Notes under the pieces: generated by a model
What the model saw: the letters and a program-made list of their open reading frames with translations, nothing else
Told to the model about the DNA's origin: nothing
Databases searched by the model: none
From: Planctomycetota bacterium
Lineage (GTDB): Bacteria; Planctomycetota; Phycisphaerae; Sedimentisphaerales; Anaerobacaceae
Assembly: GCA_022567055.1 (NCBI GenBank)
Contig: JADFHU010000274.1
Location: forward strand, 1 to 7,268
DNA length: 7,268 bases
Direction of reading: 5' to 3'
Translations under genes and position numbers: made by a program
Shown: piece after piece, positions 1-5,230 of the stretch
Layout: the number at the start of each line of letters is the position of its first letter
Position numbering within the stretch: the stretch's first letter is position 1

Positions 1-198
1 CATGTCACGGTCAGAACGCCAGACGGGAGAGTCATCGTTGAGAGGAGGTCACAGGATCTGTACGTCCGCCGCAATCGGATTGGCGGCGGTTCACGATATT
101 TCAAGCCGTTTACTGTATGGCTTGATATCATGCCGCCCCCAGACAGCGTCATTCAAATCGTCGCGCATCAAGGGACGCGTTGTGAAGCGGTTTCATAG
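1..198 (+). CDS. C-terminal part of an unrecognised protein, cut by the window edge
   Basis: Frame 1 is open from the first base to TAG at 196-198 and gives 65 residues. No start codon lies in the window near the edge, so the gene begins outside it. The fragment reads like real protein: it begins HVTVRTPDGR, contains VIVERRSQDLYVRR and GGGSRYFKPFTVWLDIMPPP, and ends HQGTRCEAVS. It is rich in charged and beta-prone residues and has no membrane segment. I do not recognise the family. A small membrane protein gene starts 18 bases downstream on the same strand, so the two are probably co-transcribed. A competing ORF in frame 2 (2-247) has a Ser/Arg/Gly-rich product and looks like a shadow. Function is unknown. 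Confidence 0.55.
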   Translation, partial: HVTVRTPDGRVIVERRSQDLYVRRNRIGGGSRYFKPFTVWLDIMPPPDSVIQIVAHQGTRCEAVS

Positions 199-204
199 AG
201 TGGA

Positions 205-209
205 AGGAG
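205..209 (+). promoter_or_regulatory. Shine-Dalgarno AGGAG for the TTG-started small gene
   Basis: AGGAG lies 7 bases before TTG at 217-219. It is what supports a TTG start, because no ATG or GTG exists in this frame between the upstream TAG (196-198) and the TTG. Confidence 0.6.
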
Positions 210-216
210 ACATCGG

Positions 217-387
217 TTGCGAAGGCTCTCCGACTTCCTACTCGTAGTGTTGCTGTCGGTCTGGGTAATTGCCTGCGGAGCTTTGACATTGCTTGCCCCC
301 GAATATGCCAATAGAATTCAAACTCAATCTATATCCAGGAAACTTACACGAGCCGTTGGAATCAAACCAGTTAGAATTATTGAGTAG
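217..387 (+). CDS. Small single-helix membrane protein or lipoprotein, TTG start
   Basis: This 56-residue product starts at TTG, 7 bases after AGGAG, and ends at TAG 385-387. It begins MRRLSDFLLVVLLSVW, a basic N-terminus followed by a hydrophobic helix at about residues 7-27. The sequence VIAC inside the helix (Cys about residue 20) fits a lipobox, so it could be a lipoprotein or simply an anchored membrane protein. The rest (APEYANRIQTQ, ISRKLTRAVGIKPVRIIE) is basic and probably cytoplasmic if the helix is uncleaved. I do not recognise the family. The next ORF is in the same frame just beyond the TAG, so this could also be the first half of a two-helix protein broken by a nonsense codon. 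Confidence 0.55.
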   Translation: MRRLSDFLLVVLLSVWVIACGALTLLAPEYANRIQTQSISRKLTRAVGIKPVRIIE

Positions 388-411
388 GACACGGGGCTGA
401 CGCTCCCGGCG

Positions 412-639
412 ATGTCCATTGCGACCTGCCTGGCGCGGATGGGGGTGAGCGTGAGTTGGGTCCTTGTGACGGTCGTCCTGACGACCGGATGTCACGTGAC
501 CGTGGGCGGCCGAGAGCGCAAGCTGCTACACGCCGAGCAGGTGCGGGGTGAGGTGGAGTGGGTTGCCGAAAGACGGGGAGACCGACAGGAGACGATTGGG
601 GCCGACACGGCGTGCAGTGCAAATACTATTCCCACATAA
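412..639 (+). CDS. Possible small lipoprotein or membrane protein (doubtful)
   Basis: A 75-residue ORF runs from ATG 412 to TAA 637-639. Residues about 13-27 (VSVSWVLVTVVLTTGC) form a hydrophobic segment ending in Cys, resembling a lipoprotein signal, although Thr at -3 is a poor lipobox match. The remainder is Arg/Glu-rich (GGRERKLLHAEQVRGEVEW) and unlike any family I know. No good Shine-Dalgarno precedes ATG 412, and ATG 439 is an alternative start. It lies in the same frame as the preceding small gene with only eight codons between that gene's TAG and this ATG. It could therefore be a separate gene, the tail of a nonsense-interrupted gene, or a chance ORF in GC-rich DNA. Confidence 0.3.
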   Translation: MSIATCLARMGVSVSWVLVTVVLTTGCHVTVGGRERKLLHAEQVRGEVEWVAERRGDRQETIGADTACSANTIPT

Positions 640-697
640 CTCCTATTGTTATACGGATATAAGGCAGCCATGGATGTATACTTACACCCTATGGGCT

Positions 698-1495
698 CTA
701 CTTTTTGGAGCGAGCGTCCCAGAGGCCGATGGCTGCCAGCAAGGCCAGATTGGGAAAGAGCAGGGGGGCAAAGAGCGGGGCTACGAAGATCAGATTCTCG
801 AACAGATGGGGTGCCGTGCCGCGGGTGATCGCCATGCCGTGGAAATAGAAACCGAGCAAACCCACCATCGCCTGTACGAGCATGACGCCGAGGCAGAGGT
901 CGAGATAGCGCTGGGAGGAGGCGCGGCTGAGGGCTGTCGCTAAGAATCCCACGGCGAAGGCCGCACTCGCTACCGGTATCCATTCGTTCGGATCGAAAAA
1001 ACCGTTCTGAGCGTGGTCACAGAGGGCCAGCACGAAATTACCGATGAAGCCTCCCAATGCCAGACAGATCAGCCATAGGCTCCACTCCATTGATGTCGAC
1101 TCGACCATGCGATTCATGATGAGGAGCAGTCCCAGTCCCGTGTAGGCCAGTGGCGCGGCGAAGGGCGCCGTGTAGACCAGACTCTTGAGGGTCTGATGCT
1201 CGAAAAAGCTGCTGTTCAGGTGCAGCAGCAGCCCGAGGACACCGACGAGTATGGATGCGGTCCCGACCACGACTCCGAGACCATTGCTTCGATCGGTGAC
1301 TCGCCCTCGATTGAGCGATAACTCGAGGAGCAACAGGAGCGACGCGGCCATGGAGAAATAGAAAGGGATCCACTCGGCCCGATGGTGGAAGGCATTGACC
1401 GAATGGGCCAGGTAAATGTCGAGCGTCAGGAAGGCAAAGTTGGCCACCGCAAACCATTCCACGATGAGCTGGCGATGCCGGGAGAAGAGAGTCAT
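698..1495 (-). CDS. 8-TM membrane protein with internal 4+4 helix duplication, partner of the octaheme cytochrome
   Basis: The product is 265 residues, ATG 1493-1495 to TAG 698-700. Eight hydrophobic segments are visible at about residues 10-30, 42-61, 74-93, 105-127, 138-160, 172-190, 197-218 and 234-257. The two halves align: HSVNAF...EWIP (31-44) with HAQNGF...EWIP (161-174), VGVLGLLLH (84-92) with VGLLGFYFH (211-219), and APFAAPL (110-116) with APLFAPL (239-245). Histidines H31/H161, H92/H219 and H100/H230 are matched between halves, which could mean heme b or quinone-site ligands (inference). There is no CXXCH motif, so it is not a NapC/NrfH-type partner. Its ATG directly follows the cytochrome's TAG, so translation is very likely coupled. 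The probable role is membrane anchor and electron exchange with the quinone pool for the octaheme protein. I do not recognise a named family. Confidence 0.85.
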   Translation of the reverse strand: MTLFSRHRQLIVEWFAVANFAFLTLDIYLAHSVNAFHHRAEWIPFYFSMAASLLLLLELSLNRGRVTDRSNGLGVVVGTASILVGVLGLLLHLNSSFFEHQTLKSLVYTAPFAAPLAYTGLGLLLIMNRMVESTSMEWSLWLICLALGGFIGNFVLALCDHAQNGFFDPNEWIPVASAAFAVGFLATALSRASSQRYLDLCLGVMLVQAMVGLLGFYFHGMAITRGTAPHLFENLIFVAPLFAPLLFPNLALLAAIGLWDARSKK

Positions 1496-2737
1496 CTACG
1501 GTCTTTTCGTCGCGGCCTTTTGTCTTAGTGAGGCTGCGATTTCCTCGATTTCAATGCGTTTGAGCAACAGTTCGTAGTTGCCATGCCACTGGACGAAGTC
1601 CGCACCCCCCATGAAGGCGCCATGTTTGGCGGTGCGCCCATAGTAGTGCCAGAGGTCAAAAGCGATGAATTCAATGGGTTCATCGAAAGGCTCCGGTGTG
1701 AGGAGGCCCTCGGCGCGGAGTTCCGCCACCAGGTCGAGGGACGCCTGGACCTTCTTATTGGTCGACTGCACAACCACTTCGGCCTCTTGGTAGAACCGTT
1801 CCACCTGTGACCGGGCGTGGCACTTGAGACAGAGGCTTTTCATGGCCTCCTGTCCCAATTGGTAGTTGGGGCGTTTCTTGGAGACTGGGGCGAAGAGCCA
1901 CCAGGACAGTCGTTCGGTGACATCATGCGTCACATTCATGCCCTCCAGACCGCTCATATGACAGGTCGCGCAGGTCGGCACAGACATGTCAGCCGTGCTG
2001 AGGGTCTTGGGGGAGGCGTCGAGACGCATCTGATCCTTTTGGGCGGCAAAGAGGACGCCATGCTTGGACTCGTTGAAGATTTCGAGTTGTGAGTGATCGG
2101 GACCCATGTGACACTGTCCGCAAGTTTCCGGCTGTCGCGCGAGTGCGACGGAGGTGGAATGACGAGCGTGACAGGCCGTGCAGGTGCCGATGCTGCCATC
2201 GGTGTTCGGTTTGCCGATGGCATGGCAGGCCATGCACCCCATCTCCATCACGCCCTCGCCCTCTCGAATGGCCAACAGGTTGGCCGGTCGTCGCACCGTT
2301 CCAGGATGATAGGTCTCGGCGAAGGTGATTTGTTCCTCGCTGAATCCATCCGAACCGACCACGGCCGCCCAGGCGGGAGCGCCATGCCGGCTCCTGACAA
2401 ACTGGTCGTATTCGGTGGCATGGCATTGACGGCAGTTGCTGGCCGTCAGGTGCTGGGCGAGCGTAAAGCCCTTATGTTCCATCGTGGCTTGATCGGGTTG
2501 GGGGCGGTGACAGTCGTAGCAGGTGACGTTGTGTACCGCATGTTGGCTCTTGGCATACTGATGGATGATGGCAGAGGTTTCGCGGCGGTGACACTCCACA
2601 CATTTCCCGGCCGCCCGGACGAAGTCGGCCGAGGGTTGCGACGTTTCCTGTTGCGGTCGAGCTCGATTCACTAGCAGGGCACTGACCACCAACGCAGTCC
2701 CCAGAAAAACTGCTATGAATACGTATTTGAATGTCAT
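1496..2737 (-). CDS. HAO-family octaheme cytochrome c
   Basis: The product is 413 residues, ATG 2735-2737 to TAG 1496-1498, with AGGA 5 bases before the start. A hydrophobic N-terminus (about residues 4-23) acts as signal peptide or anchor to the periplasm. There are eight CXXCH heme c sites at C46, C73, C102, C168, C186, C206, C256 and C303. The spacing and the C-terminal block (WHYYGRTAKHGAF at 363-375, GGADFVQWHGNYELL to about 391) are typical of hydroxylamine oxidoreductase-like octahemes. In that family the fourth heme (here C168MACH) is catalytic. HAO with a heme-tyrosine cross-link oxidises hydroxylamine or hydrazine; relatives lacking it reduce nitrite or hydroxylamine. I cannot decide by eye whether the cross-linking tyrosine is present. 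It is shorter than classical HAO (above 500 residues). Octaheme tetrathionate reductase is an alternative, but the C-terminal block favours HAO-like. Confidence 0.9.
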   Translation of the reverse strand: MTFKYVFIAVFLGTALVVSALLVNRARPQQETSQPSADFVRAAGKCVECHRRETSAIIHQYAKSQHAVHNVTCYDCHRPQPDQATMEHKGFTLAQHLTASNCRQCHATEYDQFVRSRHGAPAWAAVVGSDGFSEEQITFAETYHPGTVRRPANLLAIREGEGVMEMGCMACHAIGKPNTDGSIGTCTACHARHSTSVALARQPETCGQCHMGPDHSQLEIFNESKHGVLFAAQKDQMRLDASPKTLSTADMSVPTCATCHMSGLEGMNVTHDVTERLSWWLFAPVSKKRPNYQLGQEAMKSLCLKCHARSQVERFYQEAEVVVQSTNKKVQASLDLVAELRAEGLLTPEPFDEPIEFIAFDLWHYYGRTAKHGAFMGGADFVQWHGNYELLLKRIEIEEIAASLRQKAATKRP

Positions 2738-2796
2738 GACGATCCTGGAGTTTTAGGGATTTGTCCGAATGGCCCCAGCGTAGTCCTCTGTCTTGT

Positions 2797-2813
2797 TCTT
2801 TTGATACAAAAGA
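2797..2813. promoter_or_regulatory. Candidate operator: perfect 7+7 inverted repeat
   Basis: TCTTTTG-ATA-CAAAAGA is a perfect inverted repeat with a 3-base spacer, 60 bases before the octaheme cytochrome ATG. It begins at the last base of the predicted -10 box and spans the predicted transcription start, where a repressor would normally bind. The pattern is not an FNR/CRP box (TTGAT-N4-ATCAA). The regulator is unknown. Confidence 0.4.
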
Positions 2814-2841
2814 CAGTACGTTGGGGGGGTAGTCGGGTCAA
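2813..2841 (-). promoter_or_regulatory. Candidate sigma70-type promoter of the octaheme/8-TM operon
   Basis: On the - strand, TTGACC (2836-2841) and TACTGT (2813-2818) are separated by exactly 17 bases. The -35 matches consensus at five of six positions; the -10 matches at three of six (TA...T). Transcription would start near 2806, leaving a leader of about 69 bases. The spacer holds a run of seven C on the - strand (2823-2829 as G on +). Confidence 0.4.
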
Positions 2842-2849
2842 GGCGTATT

Positions 2850-3089
2850 TGGATTCACCATGGCCATCCGAGGAGAAAGAGCCATTAACGTGGGCGTATG
2901 TGGCCAGGCCGCTGATGTTTTCGTCCACCTTCTTGGATAGTAAAATGTCAATTTCGTCGGCCAAAGCAGGCCGCTCACGTCATGACCAAACCAGTAACCT
3001 AGCATCTTACCCAAGACATCGCAGGGGAGGTCTGCGCTGGCAAGGATATAGACGTCTTCCGGGCCGGCACCGGCGTCACGCGGATTGAA
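2850..3089 (-). pseudogene. Probable remnant of a frameshifted gene, family unknown
   Basis: This gap between two genes reads like protein in two successive - strand frames. From 3089 downward one frame gives FNPRDAGAGPEDVYILASAD, then LPCDVLGKMLGYWFGHDVSG. Near 2965-2980 the sense moves to another frame, giving LADEIDILLSKKVDENISG and then LATYAHVNGSFSSDGHGE until about 2850. Both stretches show strong G-first, C-rich-third codon patterns, while the continuation of each frame past the switch looks random. A one-base loss around 2965-2980 would explain this. No start codon with a ribosome site is visible and an in-frame TGA lies at 3090-3092, so the N-terminus is missing. The second frame technically runs on to a TGA at 2734-2736 that overlaps the cytochrome ATG, but that tail uses rare Arg codons and looks non-coding. 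It may instead be chance. Confidence 0.35.
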
Positions 3090-3095
3090 TCACCC

Positions 3096-3109
3096 CGCCC
3101 TTGAGGGCG
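3096..3109 (-). terminator. GC-rich hairpin after the radical SAM operon, possible terminator
   Basis: CGCCC-TTGA-GGGCG forms a perfect 5-bp stem with a 4-base loop, starting 3 bases after the TAA of the last radical SAM gene. No run of T follows on either strand, so it is not a canonical intrinsic terminator. A second short palindrome, GCCGG-CA-CCGGC, lies at 3063-3074. Confidence 0.3.
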
Positions 3110-3112
3110 TGC

Positions 3113-4060
3113 TTACATCGCACCCGTATAGTATACCTGCCCATCCCGTGAGGCCTCTTCCACAGCGCCCTGGTCTCTGAGTTCCTCCACATACTTGGTG
3201 ACCTCATGGGGATAGAGAGAGAGTCCACAGGCCAAGTCTGCGATCGAGCAGGGTCGTCTCTGCAGGAGCGCCAGGATATCCTTCCGATGGGCACCGGGTC
3301 CCGGTACGACCTGCAAGCCCGGCGTGTACTCGGCAATCACTTCGGCGGTCTCGTGGAGTCGGCGAGCGATCTGTTCCAAGCGTTCCTGCGGCACGGGCGT
3401 GGCGTAGCCTTCGACGGGGGGACGCACGACGGTGTTGACCTGGACCCGGTCTGGGTTAATCCGCTCGATGCAGCGGGCCAGATTCTCCACCTGGGCCTCG
3501 ACGGTGGTCACGCCGCTCAACACGAAGACCTCGAGCCAATACTGGCCCCTGAACTCGCGACGAAACTGAATAAGGCCCTCCATCATCTTATCGAAGGTGA
3601 TGTTGGGGTGGGCCCGATTGACATACTTGAACAGGTACTCCGTCCCCGCGCAGAGAGAGGGCATCACCAAATCTGCCTGCATGAGAGATCCCCGTACGTC
3701 CGGCTTCCATAGGAGAGACCCATTGGTCAACACGGCAACCGGGATGGAAGTGATCTCCTTGATGCCGGCGATCAGCGTGCCGATCGAGGCGTAGAGGGTG
3801 GGTTCGCCCGATCCCGTCAGCGTAATGTAGTCCGGCGCCGGATCCAATTTCTCGCGAATCTCCGTCACGATTTCGTCGGGAGATAGCCACTCGCTGCGTT
3901 CTGTAGTCTTGTGGGTGGTCCGGTCGAGCTGGCAGTAGATGCAGTCATAGGTGCAGGTCTTGTAGGGAACCAGATCGACTCCGAGTGACTGGCCCAGTCG
4001 TCGGGAAGGCGCAGGGCCGTAGACACAGTTTCGTTGGGCTTGCTTCTGATCGGTCGTCAT
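3113..4060 (-). CDS. Radical SAM protein, COG0731-like, with C-terminal winged-helix-like domain
   Basis: The product is 315 residues, ATG 4058-4060 to TAA 3113-3115. The N-terminus carries GPAPSRRLGQSLGVDLVPYK (residues 15-34) followed by C36TYDC40IYC43, the canonical CX3CX2C site that binds the [4Fe-4S] cluster used to cleave S-adenosylmethionine. GSGEPTL (83-89) is the SAM-binding GGE-type motif and VLTNGSLL (110-117) is typical of the next strand. Residues about 255-315 look like a winged helix (DILALLQRRPCSIADLA, HEVTKYVEELRDQGAVEE), perhaps for substrate or nucleic-acid binding. The opening motif is that of Fe-S oxidoreductases of COG0731, whose substrates are mostly unknown; wyosine-synthesis enzymes are distant relatives. 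It starts 9 bases after the previous radical SAM gene and is the last gene of the operon. The Shine-Dalgarno is weak, suggesting coupled translation. Cytoplasmic; substrate unknown. Confidence 0.9.
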   Translation of the reverse strand: MTTDQKQAQRNCVYGPAPSRRLGQSLGVDLVPYKTCTYDCIYCQLDRTTHKTTERSEWLSPDEIVTEIREKLDPAPDYITLTGSGEPTLYASIGTLIAGIKEITSIPVAVLTNGSLLWKPDVRGSLMQADLVMPSLCAGTEYLFKYVNRAHPNITFDKMMEGLIQFRREFRGQYWLEVFVLSGVTTVEAQVENLARCIERINPDRVQVNTVVRPPVEGYATPVPQERLEQIARRLHETAEVIAEYTPGLQVVPGPGAHRKDILALLQRRPCSIADLACGLSLYPHEVTKYVEELRDQGAVEEASRDGQVYYTGAM

Positions 4061-4069
4061 TGTGTTAGC

Positions 4070-5230
4070 TCATGCAAAATAACAAAATCGGTTGATGTGA
4101 TAGGGCGCCACCCGCGCGGGGACGCTGTTCCTCAGGGTGCGAGTAAAGCATTCGAGTTCCTCCTGCAAGTGGTCCTGCGGTAATCCCCCGGAGAGGGGCG
4201 AGAGATAGATCCAGTCCGCACGCGTCCACGTCAGGGACTCCAGCAATTGCACTGTGGCCGTTCGGTGCGCCTCACGGAAGGCCTCTCCGCCGGCGCCCAC
4301 CAAGACGATGACGCCCAGCCGCATGTCACTCTGTCTGTGGATGCGGACCGCCTCCTTGAAATCTTCGATCCGATCCGATTTTCCCAACTTCTTGCGCAAG
4401 GCCGGCAAGCCCGTTTCCAGACCGGCATAAACAGCCGCCAAGCCCTGCGCCTTCAGGTCACCCCAATCCGCCGCCGTGCGCGTGGGACTGTGATCAGGGT
4501 CCCAGAAGGCAGCCACCTGACGCTTCCGCGGACCCACCTGTTCCGCTATCCATCTCAGCCGGTGGATGAGAGTGGGCTGCGGTATGGCGAGGGCGTTGGC
4601 GGAACCGAGGAAGATCCCATCACGAAGACCGATGGACGGTCCCAGCAACATCTGAATCCCCTCCAGGTGACGCTCAAACTCGGGGTCGGAGAGGATACGA
4701 AAGGCCCGGTCTCGATAGAACGCACAGAAGGAACACTCTCCATGGGGACACCCCAAGGCCGGCTGGATCACCAGATCCTGATAACGATCGGGCGGCAGGA
4801 TAACGACCGGTTCGGGATACGCTGCCTCAAATTGAGCGGACCACTCGGCCCAGCGACGATCGGTCCACGTCTGCACCCACTCGAGCCTGCCTATGACGCG
4901 CTCACGATCGGTTAGATGACCGCGCAGCTCGACCTCCGGGGCATCCTGCCTCAAGTAGTCGATGAACTGCCCTGCCAGTTCCTGCGCCAGGCCATGGACG
5001 GACTCGGCCGTCTCGACAGGTCGAGGCTTGTCCCTCATGTGCCGGTAGCGCACGACCGAACCATCCATGAGGCGGCGATAGATGGTTGACCCGTGGCGGA
5101 GCGAGAGCCAGCGCCCCTCACAGTCGATCCTCAGGGATTGATCCGGCTCCGCTGTAATGAGCAGATCGAACTGACCGGTTCGTACCCGGATCAGCATCTC
5201 CGACAGCTCTTGGTTATTTCCTATATGCAT
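4070..5230 (-). CDS. Radical SAM protein with CX4CX2C cluster motif
   Basis: The product is 386 residues from ATG 5228-5230 to TGA 4070-4072. A GTG at 5240-5242 would add four residues, but AGGTGA lies 8 bases before the ATG, so I prefer the ATG. An N-terminal region of about 150 residues without a recognised motif precedes PALGCPHGECSFCAFYRDR, where C161, C166 and C169 have CX4CX2C spacing. A CX4CX2C site of the form GC....C.FC is seen in a branch of COG1032-like radical SAM proteins. FLGSANAL (207-214) is the likely GGE-equivalent strand, and VYAGLETGLPALRKKLGKS (about 267-285) is a typical later radical SAM core motif. It overlaps the end of the TPR gene by 17 bases and is followed 9 bases later by the second radical SAM gene, so the three are one translational unit. 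Substrate unknown; the context suggests a modification or maturation role (inference). Confidence 0.87.
   Translation of the reverse strand: MHIGNNQELSEMLIRVRTGQFDLLITAEPDQSLRIDCEGRWLSLRHGSTIYRRLMDGSVVRYRHMRDKPRPVETAESVHGLAQELAGQFIDYLRQDAPEVELRGHLTDRERVIGRLEWVQTWTDRRWAEWSAQFEAAYPEPVVILPPDRYQDLVIQPALGCPHGECSFCAFYRDRAFRILSDPEFERHLEGIQMLLGPSIGLRDGIFLGSANALAIPQPTLIHRLRWIAEQVGPRKRQVAAFWDPDHSPTRTAADWGDLKAQGLAAVYAGLETGLPALRKKLGKSDRIEDFKEAVRIHRQSDMRLGVIVLVGAGGEAFREAHRTATVQLLESLTWTRADWIYLSPLSGGLPQDHLQEELECFTRTLRNSVPARVAPYHINRFCYFA

Noticed and set aside
66..89. Strong hairpin CCGCCGCAAT-CGG-ATT(G)GCGGCGG, possible terminator
   Set aside because: It lies inside the open frame of the partial + strand gene (1-198) and no T-run follows; GC-rich coding sequence explains it.
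119..134. Near-palindrome GGCTTGATATCATGCC as an operator, and TGGC...GC as a sigma54 site
   Set aside because: It sits inside the same coding frame. It is not an FNR box, and the GG-GC spacing is 11 bases, not the 10 that sigma54 needs.
640..697. Bidirectional terminator in the convergent gap (ATAAC...GTTAT)
   Set aside because: A 5-bp AT-rich stem with a 7-base loop and no T-run is too weak to call.
492..943. Overlapping ORFs on both strands (548-943 + and 492-983 -)
   Set aside because: They cross the end of the 8-TM gene and give Arg/Gly/Pro-rich products with no signals; these are shadows.
2093..2674. 193-residue + strand ORF opposite the octaheme gene
   Set aside because: It is fully antisense to an octaheme gene with eight intact heme motifs. 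The open frame follows from the opposite strand's codon bias.
2734..2979. 76-residue ORF whose TGA overlaps the octaheme ATG, as a coupled upstream gene
   Set aside because: Its second half crosses the predicted promoter and uses unusual AGA/AGG codons. There is no ribosome site for its TTG start, so the ATGA overlap is probably chance.
2801..3088. 95-residue + strand ORF in the gap between the octaheme and radical SAM genes
   Set aside because: It needs a TTG start inside the palindrome, has no Shine-Dalgarno, and has a less protein-like composition than the - strand frames.
4247..4915. 222-residue + strand ORF
   Set aside because: It is antisense to the CX4CX2C radical SAM gene; no motif or ribosome site.
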